Made by a program: the position numbers and the translations under genes | Source of the DNA: Accumulibacter sp031732795 | Lineage (GTDB): Bacteria > Pseudomonadota > Gammaproteobacteria > Burkholderiales > Rhodocyclaceae | Direction of reading: 5' to 3' | DNA length: 29,035 nt | NCBI GenBank assembly: GCA_031732795.1 | Contig: JAVMKC010000046.1 | Coordinates: 1-29,035 of the forward strand | The notes under the pieces: generated by a model | The model's database searches: none | What the model saw: the letters and a program-made list of their open reading frames with translations, nothing else | What the model was told of the DNA's origin: nothing | In this document: piece by piece, positions 22,882 to 29,035 of the stretch | Position numbering within the stretch: position 1 is the first letter of the stretch | Layout of the letters: each line of letters begins with the position of its first letter

Positions 22882-22897
22882 TGTTTCACGTGAAACA
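22882..22897. other. chromosomal parS centromere site
   Basis: TGTTTCACGTGAAACA is a perfect 16-bp palindrome and an exact match to the conserved chromosomal parS consensus bound by ParB. It lies in the 86-base gap between convergent oxyR and topB, a place where ParB loading does not disturb promoters. A 7-bp inverted repeat, CAGCGGC (22870-22876) / GCCGCTG (22899-22905), encloses it. Confidence 0.93.
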
Positions 22898-22915
22898 GGC
22901 CGCTGTGTTGCGGCC
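22898..22915 (+). terminator. small hairpin after oxyR, possible terminator
   Basis: GGCCGC (22898-22903) pairs perfectly with GCGGCC (22910-22915) around a six-base loop, and the following bases are GTTGTGTTG. The stem is short and lacks a clear T-tract, so it is only a weak candidate for oxyR termination. Confidence 0.35.
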
Positions 22916-22953
22916 GTTGTGTTGCGCACCCGGTCAGCGAAAAAACCGAAAAT

Positions 22954-25548
22954 TTAGCCGGTCACCACCCGCTTGCGCGTACGTACCGGCCGCTGCTCGG
23001 CCGTTGCCGCCGCCGCTTGCTCGACGACCTTGGCTGACGCGGGCTTCCGAGCCGGCGTTTTCGGCTCACGTTTTTCGAATTCGAAGCCGACTTTGCCGTC
23101 GGCGCCACGGACCAGAAAAGCGGCAAATTTACGGCCGGTGCGCGCTGAAACGAAATCGCGCAGCAGGTCGGTCCGGCCACCGGCCAGCAATTTGCGCATC
23201 TGCTCGGCGCTGATCGATTGCTGCAGAATCATTTTTCCAGAACGGAAATCGCAGCTTTTGCTGGCGCCCTGCGACTTTTCGCAGACATAAGACACCCCGT
23301 GTTCGAAAACGCGACTGCCGCATTTGGGGCACTCGCCGAGCGGTTCGCTGGCTGAAAAATCGATTTCTTCGGCCGCACCGTTTTCGCCGGAACTGGCTTG
23401 CCCGAAATCGAATTCGGGAACGTTGTCGGCATTCATGCGGACCAGCGCGCTGAACGGACGGCCCATTTTGTTGCGGAAACCGTTCAGCGGGCCAATCTGA
23501 CGCTGGCTGAGCAGGGTATCGATCTCCTGCGCTTCAAATTGCCGGCCGGCGACGATTTTCCAAAGTCCGAAATCACAACCCTGACACTGGAATTTTTTAT
23601 AGGTTTCCTTGATCAATCCGCCGCATTTCGGGCAGCGGTTGTTCAACTCGCCGAAATCACCGGGGATGGTGTCGTTGTCGTAACTCTTGGCGCGTTCGAC
23701 GATCCGCCGGGTCATCGCCGCGATTTCGGTCATGAAGGCGTCGCGCGACATTTCGCCGCGCTCCATGCGCGCCAGTTTCCACTCCCACTCGCCGGTCAAT
23801 TCCGGAGCGGTCAGTTCAGGGATGCCGAGACCGTTGAGCAGAGTCATCAACGAAAAGGCTTTGGCGGTCGGCTGCAATTCGCGACCTTCGCGATTCAAAT
23901 AGTGTTCGGCGAGCAGATTTTCGATGATCTGCGCCCGGGTTGCCGGGGTGCCAAGGCCGCGACCGGCCATCGCACTGCGCAACTCTTCGTCGTCCATGCT
24001 CTTGCCGGCGCCTTCCATGGCGGTCAGCAAGGTGGCTTCCGAATAACGGGCCGGCGGGCGGGTGAAATGGCTGCTGAGCAGCACGTCCGTGGTGTGGACG
24101 ATCTCGTCGGGTTGCACGGCGACCAGATTCCCTTCCTCGCCTTCCTGCGCTTCCCGGCCATAGACCGCCAGCCAGCCGGGCTGGACGAGCACCTTGCCTT
24201 CGGTTTTGAATGGCTGTTGTTCGACCCGGGTGATACGGGTGGTGATCAGATATTCGGCGGCCGGGAAAAAGACGGCCAGAAAGCGTTTGACCACCAGATC
24301 GTAAAGTTTGGTTTCAGGTTCCGACAATGATTTCGGCGCTTGCAGCGTCGGGATGATCGCGAAGTGGTCGGAAATCTTGGCATTGTTGAAAATCCGTTTG
24401 TTCGGCTGCACCCATTGCCGGGCGAGGATTTGCTGCGCGAACGGCGCGTAACGCGCCAACAACGATTCGTCGCCACCTTTGTCGACGACGCTGCCGGTGA
24501 GCATCGTCAAAGTATTGGTCACGGTAGGACGGTAATCTTCAGGCAGGGCGCGCGAATCGGTCCGCGGGTAGGTCAGGACCTTGTGCTTCTCGTACAACGC
24601 CTGGGCCAGCGCCAAAGTGGTCTTGGCCGAAAAGCCGAAACGGCCGTTTGCTTCGCGCTGCAAGCTGGTCAGGTCGTACAGCAAGGGCGAAAGTTGGGAC
24701 GACGATTTGGTTTCTTCATTGACCCGACCGGGCTGGTCGGGACACTGTTCCTGCACCGCCAGGGCCCTGGCCTGATCCCATAGCCGGTCGGCGCGCGCGT
24801 GTTCGTCGTCGTCCTTGTTCTTGAAATGCTCGTCGAACCACTTGCCGCGATACTCGCCGGCTGCGCAGGCGAACACCCCTTCCAGTTCCCAGTACTCTCG
24901 CGGCTTGAAACGGCGGATGCGATCTTCACGGTCGACGATCAGCGCCAGGGTCGGAGTTTGTACCCGGCCGACGGTGGTCAGATGAAAGCCGCCGGTCTTC
25001 GAATTGAAGGCGGTCATCGCCCGCGTGCCGTTGATGCCGACCAGCCAATCCGACTCCGATCGACAGACCGCCGCGTCGGCCAAGCCGTGCATCTCACTGC
25101 CGTCGCGAAGCCGCGAAAAACCGTCACGGATCGCCTGTGGAGTCATCGACTGCAGCCACAGCCGTTCGATCGGTTTGCTGGTCTTGGCGTGCTTGACGAT
25201 GTAATTGAAGATCAGCTCGCCTTCACGGCCGGCATCGCAGGCGTTGACCAGGCTGAGCACGTCTTTGCGTTTGATCAGGCGGACCAGCAATTTCAACCGG
25301 GTTTCGGTCTTGGCGATCGGTTGCAGGCTGAAATGCGGTGGGATGACCGGCAGATGGGCGAACGACCATTTGCCCCGTTTGACCTCATATTCTTCGGGGC
25401 AGGCCAGTTCGAGCAGGTGGCCGACTGCCGAGGCCACCACATGGTCGTCGTTCTCGAAATAATCGTCGGTACGCGTGAAACCGCCCAGCGCACGCGCGAT
25501 GTCGGCAGCAACAGAAGGCTTCTCGGTGATGATCAGTTTCTTGCTCAT
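22954..25548 (-). CDS. topB: DNA topoisomerase III (type IA)
   Basis: This encodes 864 residues. It cleaves one DNA strand to pass another and untangles replication and recombination intermediates. The TOPRIM domain starts KLIITEKPSVA and has the metal site DAGREGE (about 105-111). The catalytic Tyr is about 327 in LTYPRTDSR. RVQTPTLALIVDRE (about 195-208) marks the topoisomerase III subgroup. The C-terminal zinc ribbons include RCPKCGG...CQGCDFG and ECPKCGS...CEKSQ (about 640-790), then a basic Ala/Lys tail. It is longer than E. coli TopB because of the added zinc ribbon modules. It reads toward oxyR. Confidence 0.97.
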   Translation of the reverse strand: MSKKLIITEKPSVAADIARALGGFTRTDDYFENDDHVVASAVGHLLELACPEEYEVKRGKWSFAHLPVIPPHFSLQPIAKTETRLKLLVRLIKRKDVLSLVNACDAGREGELIFNYIVKHAKTSKPIERLWLQSMTPQAIRDGFSRLRDGSEMHGLADAAVCRSESDWLVGINGTRAMTAFNSKTGGFHLTTVGRVQTPTLALIVDREDRIRRFKPREYWELEGVFACAAGEYRGKWFDEHFKNKDDDEHARADRLWDQARALAVQEQCPDQPGRVNEETKSSSQLSPLLYDLTSLQREANGRFGFSAKTTLALAQALYEKHKVLTYPRTDSRALPEDYRPTVTNTLTMLTGSVVDKGGDESLLARYAPFAQQILARQWVQPNKRIFNNAKISDHFAIIPTLQAPKSLSEPETKLYDLVVKRFLAVFFPAAEYLITTRITRVEQQPFKTEGKVLVQPGWLAVYGREAQEGEEGNLVAVQPDEIVHTTDVLLSSHFTRPPARYSEATLLTAMEGAGKSMDDEELRSAMAGRGLGTPATRAQIIENLLAEHYLNREGRELQPTAKAFSLMTLLNGLGIPELTAPELTGEWEWKLARMERGEMSRDAFMTEIAAMTRRIVERAKSYDNDTIPGDFGELNNRCPKCGGLIKETYKKFQCQGCDFGLWKIVAGRQFEAQEIDTLLSQRQIGPLNGFRNKMGRPFSALVRMNADNVPEFDFGQASSGENGAAEEIDFSASEPLGECPKCGSRVFEHGVSYVCEKSQGASKSCDFRSGKMILQQSISAEQMRKLLAGGRTDLLRDFVSARTGRKFAAFLVRGADGKVGFEFEKREPKTPARKPASAKVVEQAAAATAEQRPVRTRKRVVTG

Positions 25549-25611
25549 GGGGAAGAATTCTTGAGCCGGGAGCCGGCAAATGGGCGGACGGAAAAGCGCA
25601 CGCCAAGGATA

Positions 25612-25626
25612 AGGTAATGTTTACCT
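25612..25626. promoter_or_regulatory. 15-bp dyad upstream of topB
   Basis: AGGTAA TGT TTACCT is a perfect hyphenated palindrome 64 bases before the topB start. It resembles a dimeric repressor site, but no regulator can be assigned. The surrounding 25549-25796 gap (248 bases) has no gene that I can support. Confidence 0.35.
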
Positions 25627-25796
25627 GATTCATGATAAGAGGTCTGCACTGCGCTTGGCAAGCCGCAGTGACCTGGGCGGACGTGACGTCGGCCATCTTC
25701 TGCACCGCGCGAACCGTGTCTGTCGGTACGAAGAGTCGGGTGCGAGGCCGAATCAGGCGACCATCCGGCACTGTTGTTGCCCGGACGTCGTGGCGT

Positions 25797-26906
25797 TCAC
25801 TGGGCGGCGTCGGCCAGCCGCTGGTAGCGTCCGCCGGGCAGGGAAGCTATCTGGCCGGCCAGTTCGAGGTCGAGCAGAATCACTGCCAGTTCGTCCGCCG
25901 ACAGCGCACAGCGGGCGAGCAACTCGTCGAACGGGCAAGGGTCGTAACCCAGCGCCAACAGCACCGCCTGTGCGGCCGGCGGTGGCGTAGGCGATGAAGC
26001 GGACGACTCGTCGTCGGCCATTCCAGGAACGCTGGTCCAGGCCAGTTCATCGAGAACGTCCTGGACCGTTTCGACCAGTTTGGCGCCCTGCTTGATCAAT
26101 TTGTGACAGCCGCGCGATTGCGGAGAATGAATCGACCCCGGAATGGCGAATACCTCCCGGCCTTGCTCGACCGCCAGCCGGGCGGTGATCAGCGAGCCGC
26201 TTTCCGTGGTCGCTTCGACGACCAGCGCGCCACGGGAAAAGCCGGCGATCAATCGATTTCGACGCGGGAAATTGGCGGCTGTCGGCGGGGTGGCAAGCGG
26301 AAATTCCGAAACCACGGCGCCGCGTTCGGCAATGGTCAGCGCTAGCGCGTGATTGCTCGCCGGGTACAGGCGGTCGATACCGGTACCGACGAAAGCGACG
26401 GTATCGCCGTCGGCCGCCAGCGCACCGCGATGCGCCGCGGCGTCGATGCCCAGCGCCAGACCGCTGGTGACGGTCAACCCGGCCCGTGCCAGGGCTCCGG
26501 CAAAATTTTCCGCGTTGCGGATGCCTTGCGGAGTCGGATTGCGACTGCCGACGATGGCGATTGCCGACGTGTTGAGCAATTCGACACGGCCGCGCACGTA
26601 CAACAAGGCTGGCGGATCGGAAATTTGCAACAGGGCGCGCGGATACGTCGGGTCGGCGAGAGTGATCAGCGCATGCTGTGGGTGGTCGGCCCAGGCCAGT
26701 GCCCGGTCCACCGCGTGACGATTATCGGTGTTCAGCAGCACGGTGGCCGCTTTTTCACCGATCACTTCAGCCAAAGCCCGCTGGCCAGCAGCGAAAATGG
26801 TTTCGGGCAGCCCGAAAGCACCGAGCAGTTTCCGCTGCCGCTCGCCGCCGATTCCTGGAATCAGCGTCAGCCTGAGCCAGCCGGCCAGCGATGCCGTTGG
26901 CGCCAT
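25797..26906 (-). CDS. dprA: DNA processing protein DprA (Smf)
   Basis: This encodes 369 residues, the normal length. DprA loads RecA onto incoming single-stranded DNA during natural transformation. The N-terminal helix-hairpin-helix part (LIPGIGGERQRKLLGAFG) leads into a Rossmann-like core with IVGSRNPTPQG (about 118-128), GLALGIDAAAHRGAL (about 150-164), the FPRRNRLIAG motif and EATTESGSLITARLA. A C-terminal winged-helix domain (about 305-365) is present, as in Gram-negative DprA. It sits between topB and the LysM gene. The DUF494 gene smg, which often lies beside dprA in related bacteria, is absent. Confidence 0.96.
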   Translation of the reverse strand: MAPTASLAGWLRLTLIPGIGGERQRKLLGAFGLPETIFAAGQRALAEVIGEKAATVLLNTDNRHAVDRALAWADHPQHALITLADPTYPRALLQISDPPALLYVRGRVELLNTSAIAIVGSRNPTPQGIRNAENFAGALARAGLTVTSGLALGIDAAAHRGALAADGDTVAFVGTGIDRLYPASNHALALTIAERGAVVSEFPLATPPTAANFPRRNRLIAGFSRGALVVEATTESGSLITARLAVEQGREVFAIPGSIHSPQSRGCHKLIKQGAKLVETVQDVLDELAWTSVPGMADDESSASSPTPPPAAQAVLLALGYDPCPFDELLARCALSADELAVILLDLELAGQIASLPGGRYQRLADAAQ

Positions 26907-26946
26907 CGTTACGCGCTATGCCCGTGCTTTGGCGCCGTGGCCGTGG

Positions 26947-27987
26947 TCAGGGCGTGCGCACGAAGTCGTTGGTTTCGATGGTGCCGTCGGCGCGAACGAC
27001 CAACGCGTAGGCAATATGCTGGAACGTACGAAAAACGAATGCCAGACCATGACGATGCGGTGGGACGACCACCGTTTCCTGACGGTCTTGATGATCGCGT
27101 TGCACGAGAGTCCGGTTACGCTGCAGGCTGAGCACGTGTCCGATCTCCAGGCCGTCCGCACTTCCGCGGCTGATGGCGATCACCGAGTTCACTCCGCCGA
27201 TGCCGACACCACCGTATACCGACAGTACCCGGCCCTCGATCGATACCTCGGGCTTGTGTGGGATGTAGTCGACCAGTTGTGGGCGTGTCAGCGGTATCAG
27301 CCGGTCACCGCGGGAGATTTCCTGTTTGGCGGTGAGAATCTCGAACGATGCCGGCTCGCCGGGCTGAAGTTGTTTGGCCGTTCCGAGATAGAACGCTTCA
27401 TAACCCAATACGGCCTGACTGTCGGGGTCGAGCAAGGCCTTGCCGTTGCGGTACACATGCCAGTGATCGATGGTCGGCGAGGCATTGCTGACGTAGGCCC
27501 GGTCGGTGGGGCCGAGAAAAACGCGATCTTCCTGGGTGGCGACGATCCGCGGCGCGGTCTCCAGCCCGTTCGCTTCGATGATCAACGGTTCGGAGAGGAA
27601 GGGCCGGATGACGTTCGGGGCGATCGCCGGAATGGCGTCGGCCATTTTATCGACGTGGATCTGCGGCACCAGTCGGACATCCCGTTGCAGACCCCGGGAA
27701 TCTCTTTGCAGGCGCAGACGCGGGTTACCCTGGGTGTCGCGTTCGAGAACGATCACATCGCCCGGATAAATGCGGTGCGGATTGGCAATTTCCGGACGGT
27801 TCATCCCCCAGATTTCGGGCCAGCGCCAGGGGTCCTTGAGAAATTTGCTCGACAGTCCCCATAACGTGTCGCCCGGCAAAACGATATGGCGGGTCGGCGC
27901 ACCGTCGGCCAGTTCGATCGGTTGGCCCGCAGCGCCGCACAGCAGGCTGACGGTGGCGAGTAGGAGGGCGGACAGAAAACGGATCAT
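26947..27987 (-). CDS. LysM peptidoglycan-binding secreted protein
   Basis: This encodes 346 residues. Signal peptide: MIRFLSALLLATVSLLCGAAG, with a Cys at 17 that does not form a clear lipobox. One LysM domain lies at about 33-82 (HIVLPGDTLWGLSSKFL...IYPGDVIVL), with the DPWRWPEIWGMNR insertion typical of this betaproteobacterial group found beside def and dprA. The remainder has no catalytic motif that I recognise. It probably anchors to the cell wall in the periplasm. GAGGA lies about nine bases before the start. It is divergent from def with a 186-base gap and precedes dprA by 40 bases. Confidence 0.92.
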   Translation of the reverse strand: MIRFLSALLLATVSLLCGAAGQPIELADGAPTRHIVLPGDTLWGLSSKFLKDPWRWPEIWGMNRPEIANPHRIYPGDVIVLERDTQGNPRLRLQRDSRGLQRDVRLVPQIHVDKMADAIPAIAPNVIRPFLSEPLIIEANGLETAPRIVATQEDRVFLGPTDRAYVSNASPTIDHWHVYRNGKALLDPDSQAVLGYEAFYLGTAKQLQPGEPASFEILTAKQEISRGDRLIPLTRPQLVDYIPHKPEVSIEGRVLSVYGGVGIGGVNSVIAISRGSADGLEIGHVLSLQRNRTLVQRDHQDRQETVVVPPHRHGLAFVFRTFQHIAYALVVRADGTIETNDFVRTP

Positions 27988-28112
27988 CGTGTTATCCTCG
28001 TGCGGGCGCGGTCGTCAACGCCGGTGAACAGCCCAGAAGAAGAAGGGTGCTGGTTTGCCGGGCCGGGTACCGTCCGCTTTTTGCGGCGCGTTGTTTACGT
28101 TGTTTGATGACG

Positions 28113-28129
28113 GGGTGGTTCGTCCACCC
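28113..28129. repeat. short palindrome, possible dispersed-repeat fragment
   Basis: GGGTGG (28113-28118) and CCACCC (28124-28129) flank a five-base loop in the gap between the LysM gene and def. Read on the minus strand, GTAGGGTGGACGAACC resembles one half of a GTAGGGTGG-type repeat I recall from many proteobacteria. Only one copy was seen here. The rest of 27988-28173 shows no clear promoter for either gene. Confidence 0.35.
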
Positions 28130-28173
28130 TACGATTGATTGTGCACCTAGATAATTCACTGATCAAGTTTTAT

Positions 28174-28677
28174 ATGGCTTTATTGTCGATCCTCCGCTTT
28201 CCTGATCCCCGACTCAAAAAAATCGCCGCGCCGGTTACGGTGATCGACGACGGCATTCGCCGTCTGGCCGCCGATCTGGCCGAAACGATGTACCAGGCCC
28301 CCGGCATCGGCTTGGCCGCGACGCAGGTCGATGTCCACAAACAGGTGATCGTCATCGACGTCTCGGAGACTCATGACCAGTTGCTGACCCTGATCAACCC
28401 GGAAATCCTCGACAGCGAAGGCGTGCAGATCGGCGAGGAAGGCTGCCTGTCGGTTCCCGGGATTTACGACAAGGTCGAACGCGCCGCCAGCATCCGCGTG
28501 CGCTATCTCGATCTCGACGGCCAGGAACAGACGCAAACGGCCGACGACCTGCTGGCGGTCTGCATACAGCACGAAATCGACCATCTGCACGGACGTGTTT
28601 TCGTCGACCACCTCTCGCAGCTCAAACAGACCCGCATCAAAAACCGGCTGGCCAAGCAGGCACGGATCACCGCATGA
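28174..28677 (+). CDS. def: peptide deformylase
   Basis: This encodes 167 residues from the ATG at 28174, chosen because the family begins MALLSILRFPDPRL; an upstream in-frame start at 28135 adds 13 residues without similarity. It removes the formyl group from the N-terminal methionine of new proteins, using a bound metal. Motifs are GIGLAATQV (about 44-52), EGCLSVP (metal Cys91) and QHEIDHLHG (His133, Glu134, His137). Its stop overlaps the fmt start by four bases (ATGA), the classic def-fmt pair of formyl-methionine metabolism. Confidence 0.97.
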   Translation: MALLSILRFPDPRLKKIAAPVTVIDDGIRRLAADLAETMYQAPGIGLAATQVDVHKQVIVIDVSETHDQLLTLINPEILDSEGVQIGEEGCLSVPGIYDKVERAASIRVRYLDLDGQEQTQTADDLLAVCIQHEIDHLHGRVFVDHLSQLKQTRIKNRLAKQARITA

Positions 28678-29035
28678 GAATTTGCTTCGCCGGCACGCCG
28701 GCGTTTGCCGCCGTCGCCTTGCGTGAAATCGTCGATGCCGGGCATCAGGTGGCCCTGGTGCTCAGCCAGCCGGACCGGCCCTCGGGGCGCGGCTTGACGC
28801 TGCAGCCTTCGCCGGTCAAACAGTTGGCCGGCGCGCTCGGCCTCGACGTCTATCAACCCGCGACCTTGCGCGACCCCGCCGCGCAGGAGCGGTTGCGCGC
28901 CACCGCCTGCGATCTGCTGGTGGTCGCCGCCTACGGATTGATCCTGCCGCAGGCGGTGCTCGACCTGCCGCGCTTCGGCGGCCTCAACATCCACGCCTCG
29001 CTGCTGCCGCGCTGGCGCGGCGCGGCGCCGATCCA
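28674..29035 (+). CDS. fmt: methionyl-tRNA formyltransferase, 5' part
   Basis: Only the first 120 codons are in the window; the gene runs past the right edge. The product formylates initiator methionyl-tRNA with 10-formyltetrahydrofolate. Visible features of the N-terminal formyltransferase domain are MRICFAGTPAFAAVAL at the start, LQPSPVKQLA, VVAAYGLILPQAVL and NIHASLLPRWRGAAPI, which carries the catalytic Asn and His of this family. It overlaps def by four bases. Confidence 0.96.
   Translation, partial: MRICFAGTPAFAAVALREIVDAGHQVALVLSQPDRPSGRGLTLQPSPVKQLAGALGLDVYQPATLRDPAAQERLRATACDLLVVAAYGLILPQAVLDLPRFGGLNIHASLLPRWRGAAPI

Noticed and set aside
1..29035. CRISPR array, rRNA, prophage or conjugation genes
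   Set aside because: No regularly spaced direct repeats, no rRNA-like sequence and no phage structural or transfer proteins were seen.

Overview
The window looks like a stretch of a high-GC betaproteobacterial chromosome, most likely from the Rhodocyclales. This rests on the tig-clpP-clpX-lon cluster, a DUF1840 gene, an OxyR-DsrE pair and a dprA/LysM | def-fmt neighbourhood. The genus is not determined. No rRNA, tRNA, CRISPR array or transposase gene was seen.

Region 1 (1-2.6 kb) is an accessory island. It holds four convincing and one or two degenerate or truncated integron attC sites. In all four convincing sites the extra unpaired base lies in the right arm, so they share one (minus) orientation. 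The cassettes between them carry a small Glu/Ala-rich protein, an overlapping DUF4160/DUF2442 pair, a one-helix Cys-rich membrane protein and a secreted protein. Several are AT-rich compared with the rest of the window. No integrase gene is in view, so this is a CALIN-type array (attC cluster lacking an integrase), at least within the window. A ~146-bp MITE-like element with GGGGTCAGRTCT terminal inverted repeats separates it from the core genome.

Region 2 (3.0-8.8 kb, minus strand) is the protein quality-control cluster tig-clpP-clpX-lon. A near-perfect sigma-32 heat-shock promoter lies directly before lon. Region 3 (8.8-14.1 kb, plus strand) has a ~690-bp non-coding stretch, malQ, a candidate ~90-nt small RNA with a C-rich anti-Shine-Dalgarno-like loop, and a two-domain M16 metallopeptidase closed by a strong bidirectional terminator. 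Region 4 (14.1-21.4 kb, minus strand) has mscL, a methionine-type aminotransferase, an RND pump and its adaptor protein, a cell-wall amidase and a DUF1840 protein.

Region 5 (21.5-29.0 kb) has dsrE-oxyR (plus), topB, dprA and a LysM protein (minus), then def and the start of fmt (plus). A perfect 16-bp parS centromere site lies between the convergent oxyR and topB genes, which suggests the window lies in the origin-proximal part of the chromosome. fmt runs off the right edge. The left edge begins exactly on a GTTGGGC core box, so it may cut through another attC.
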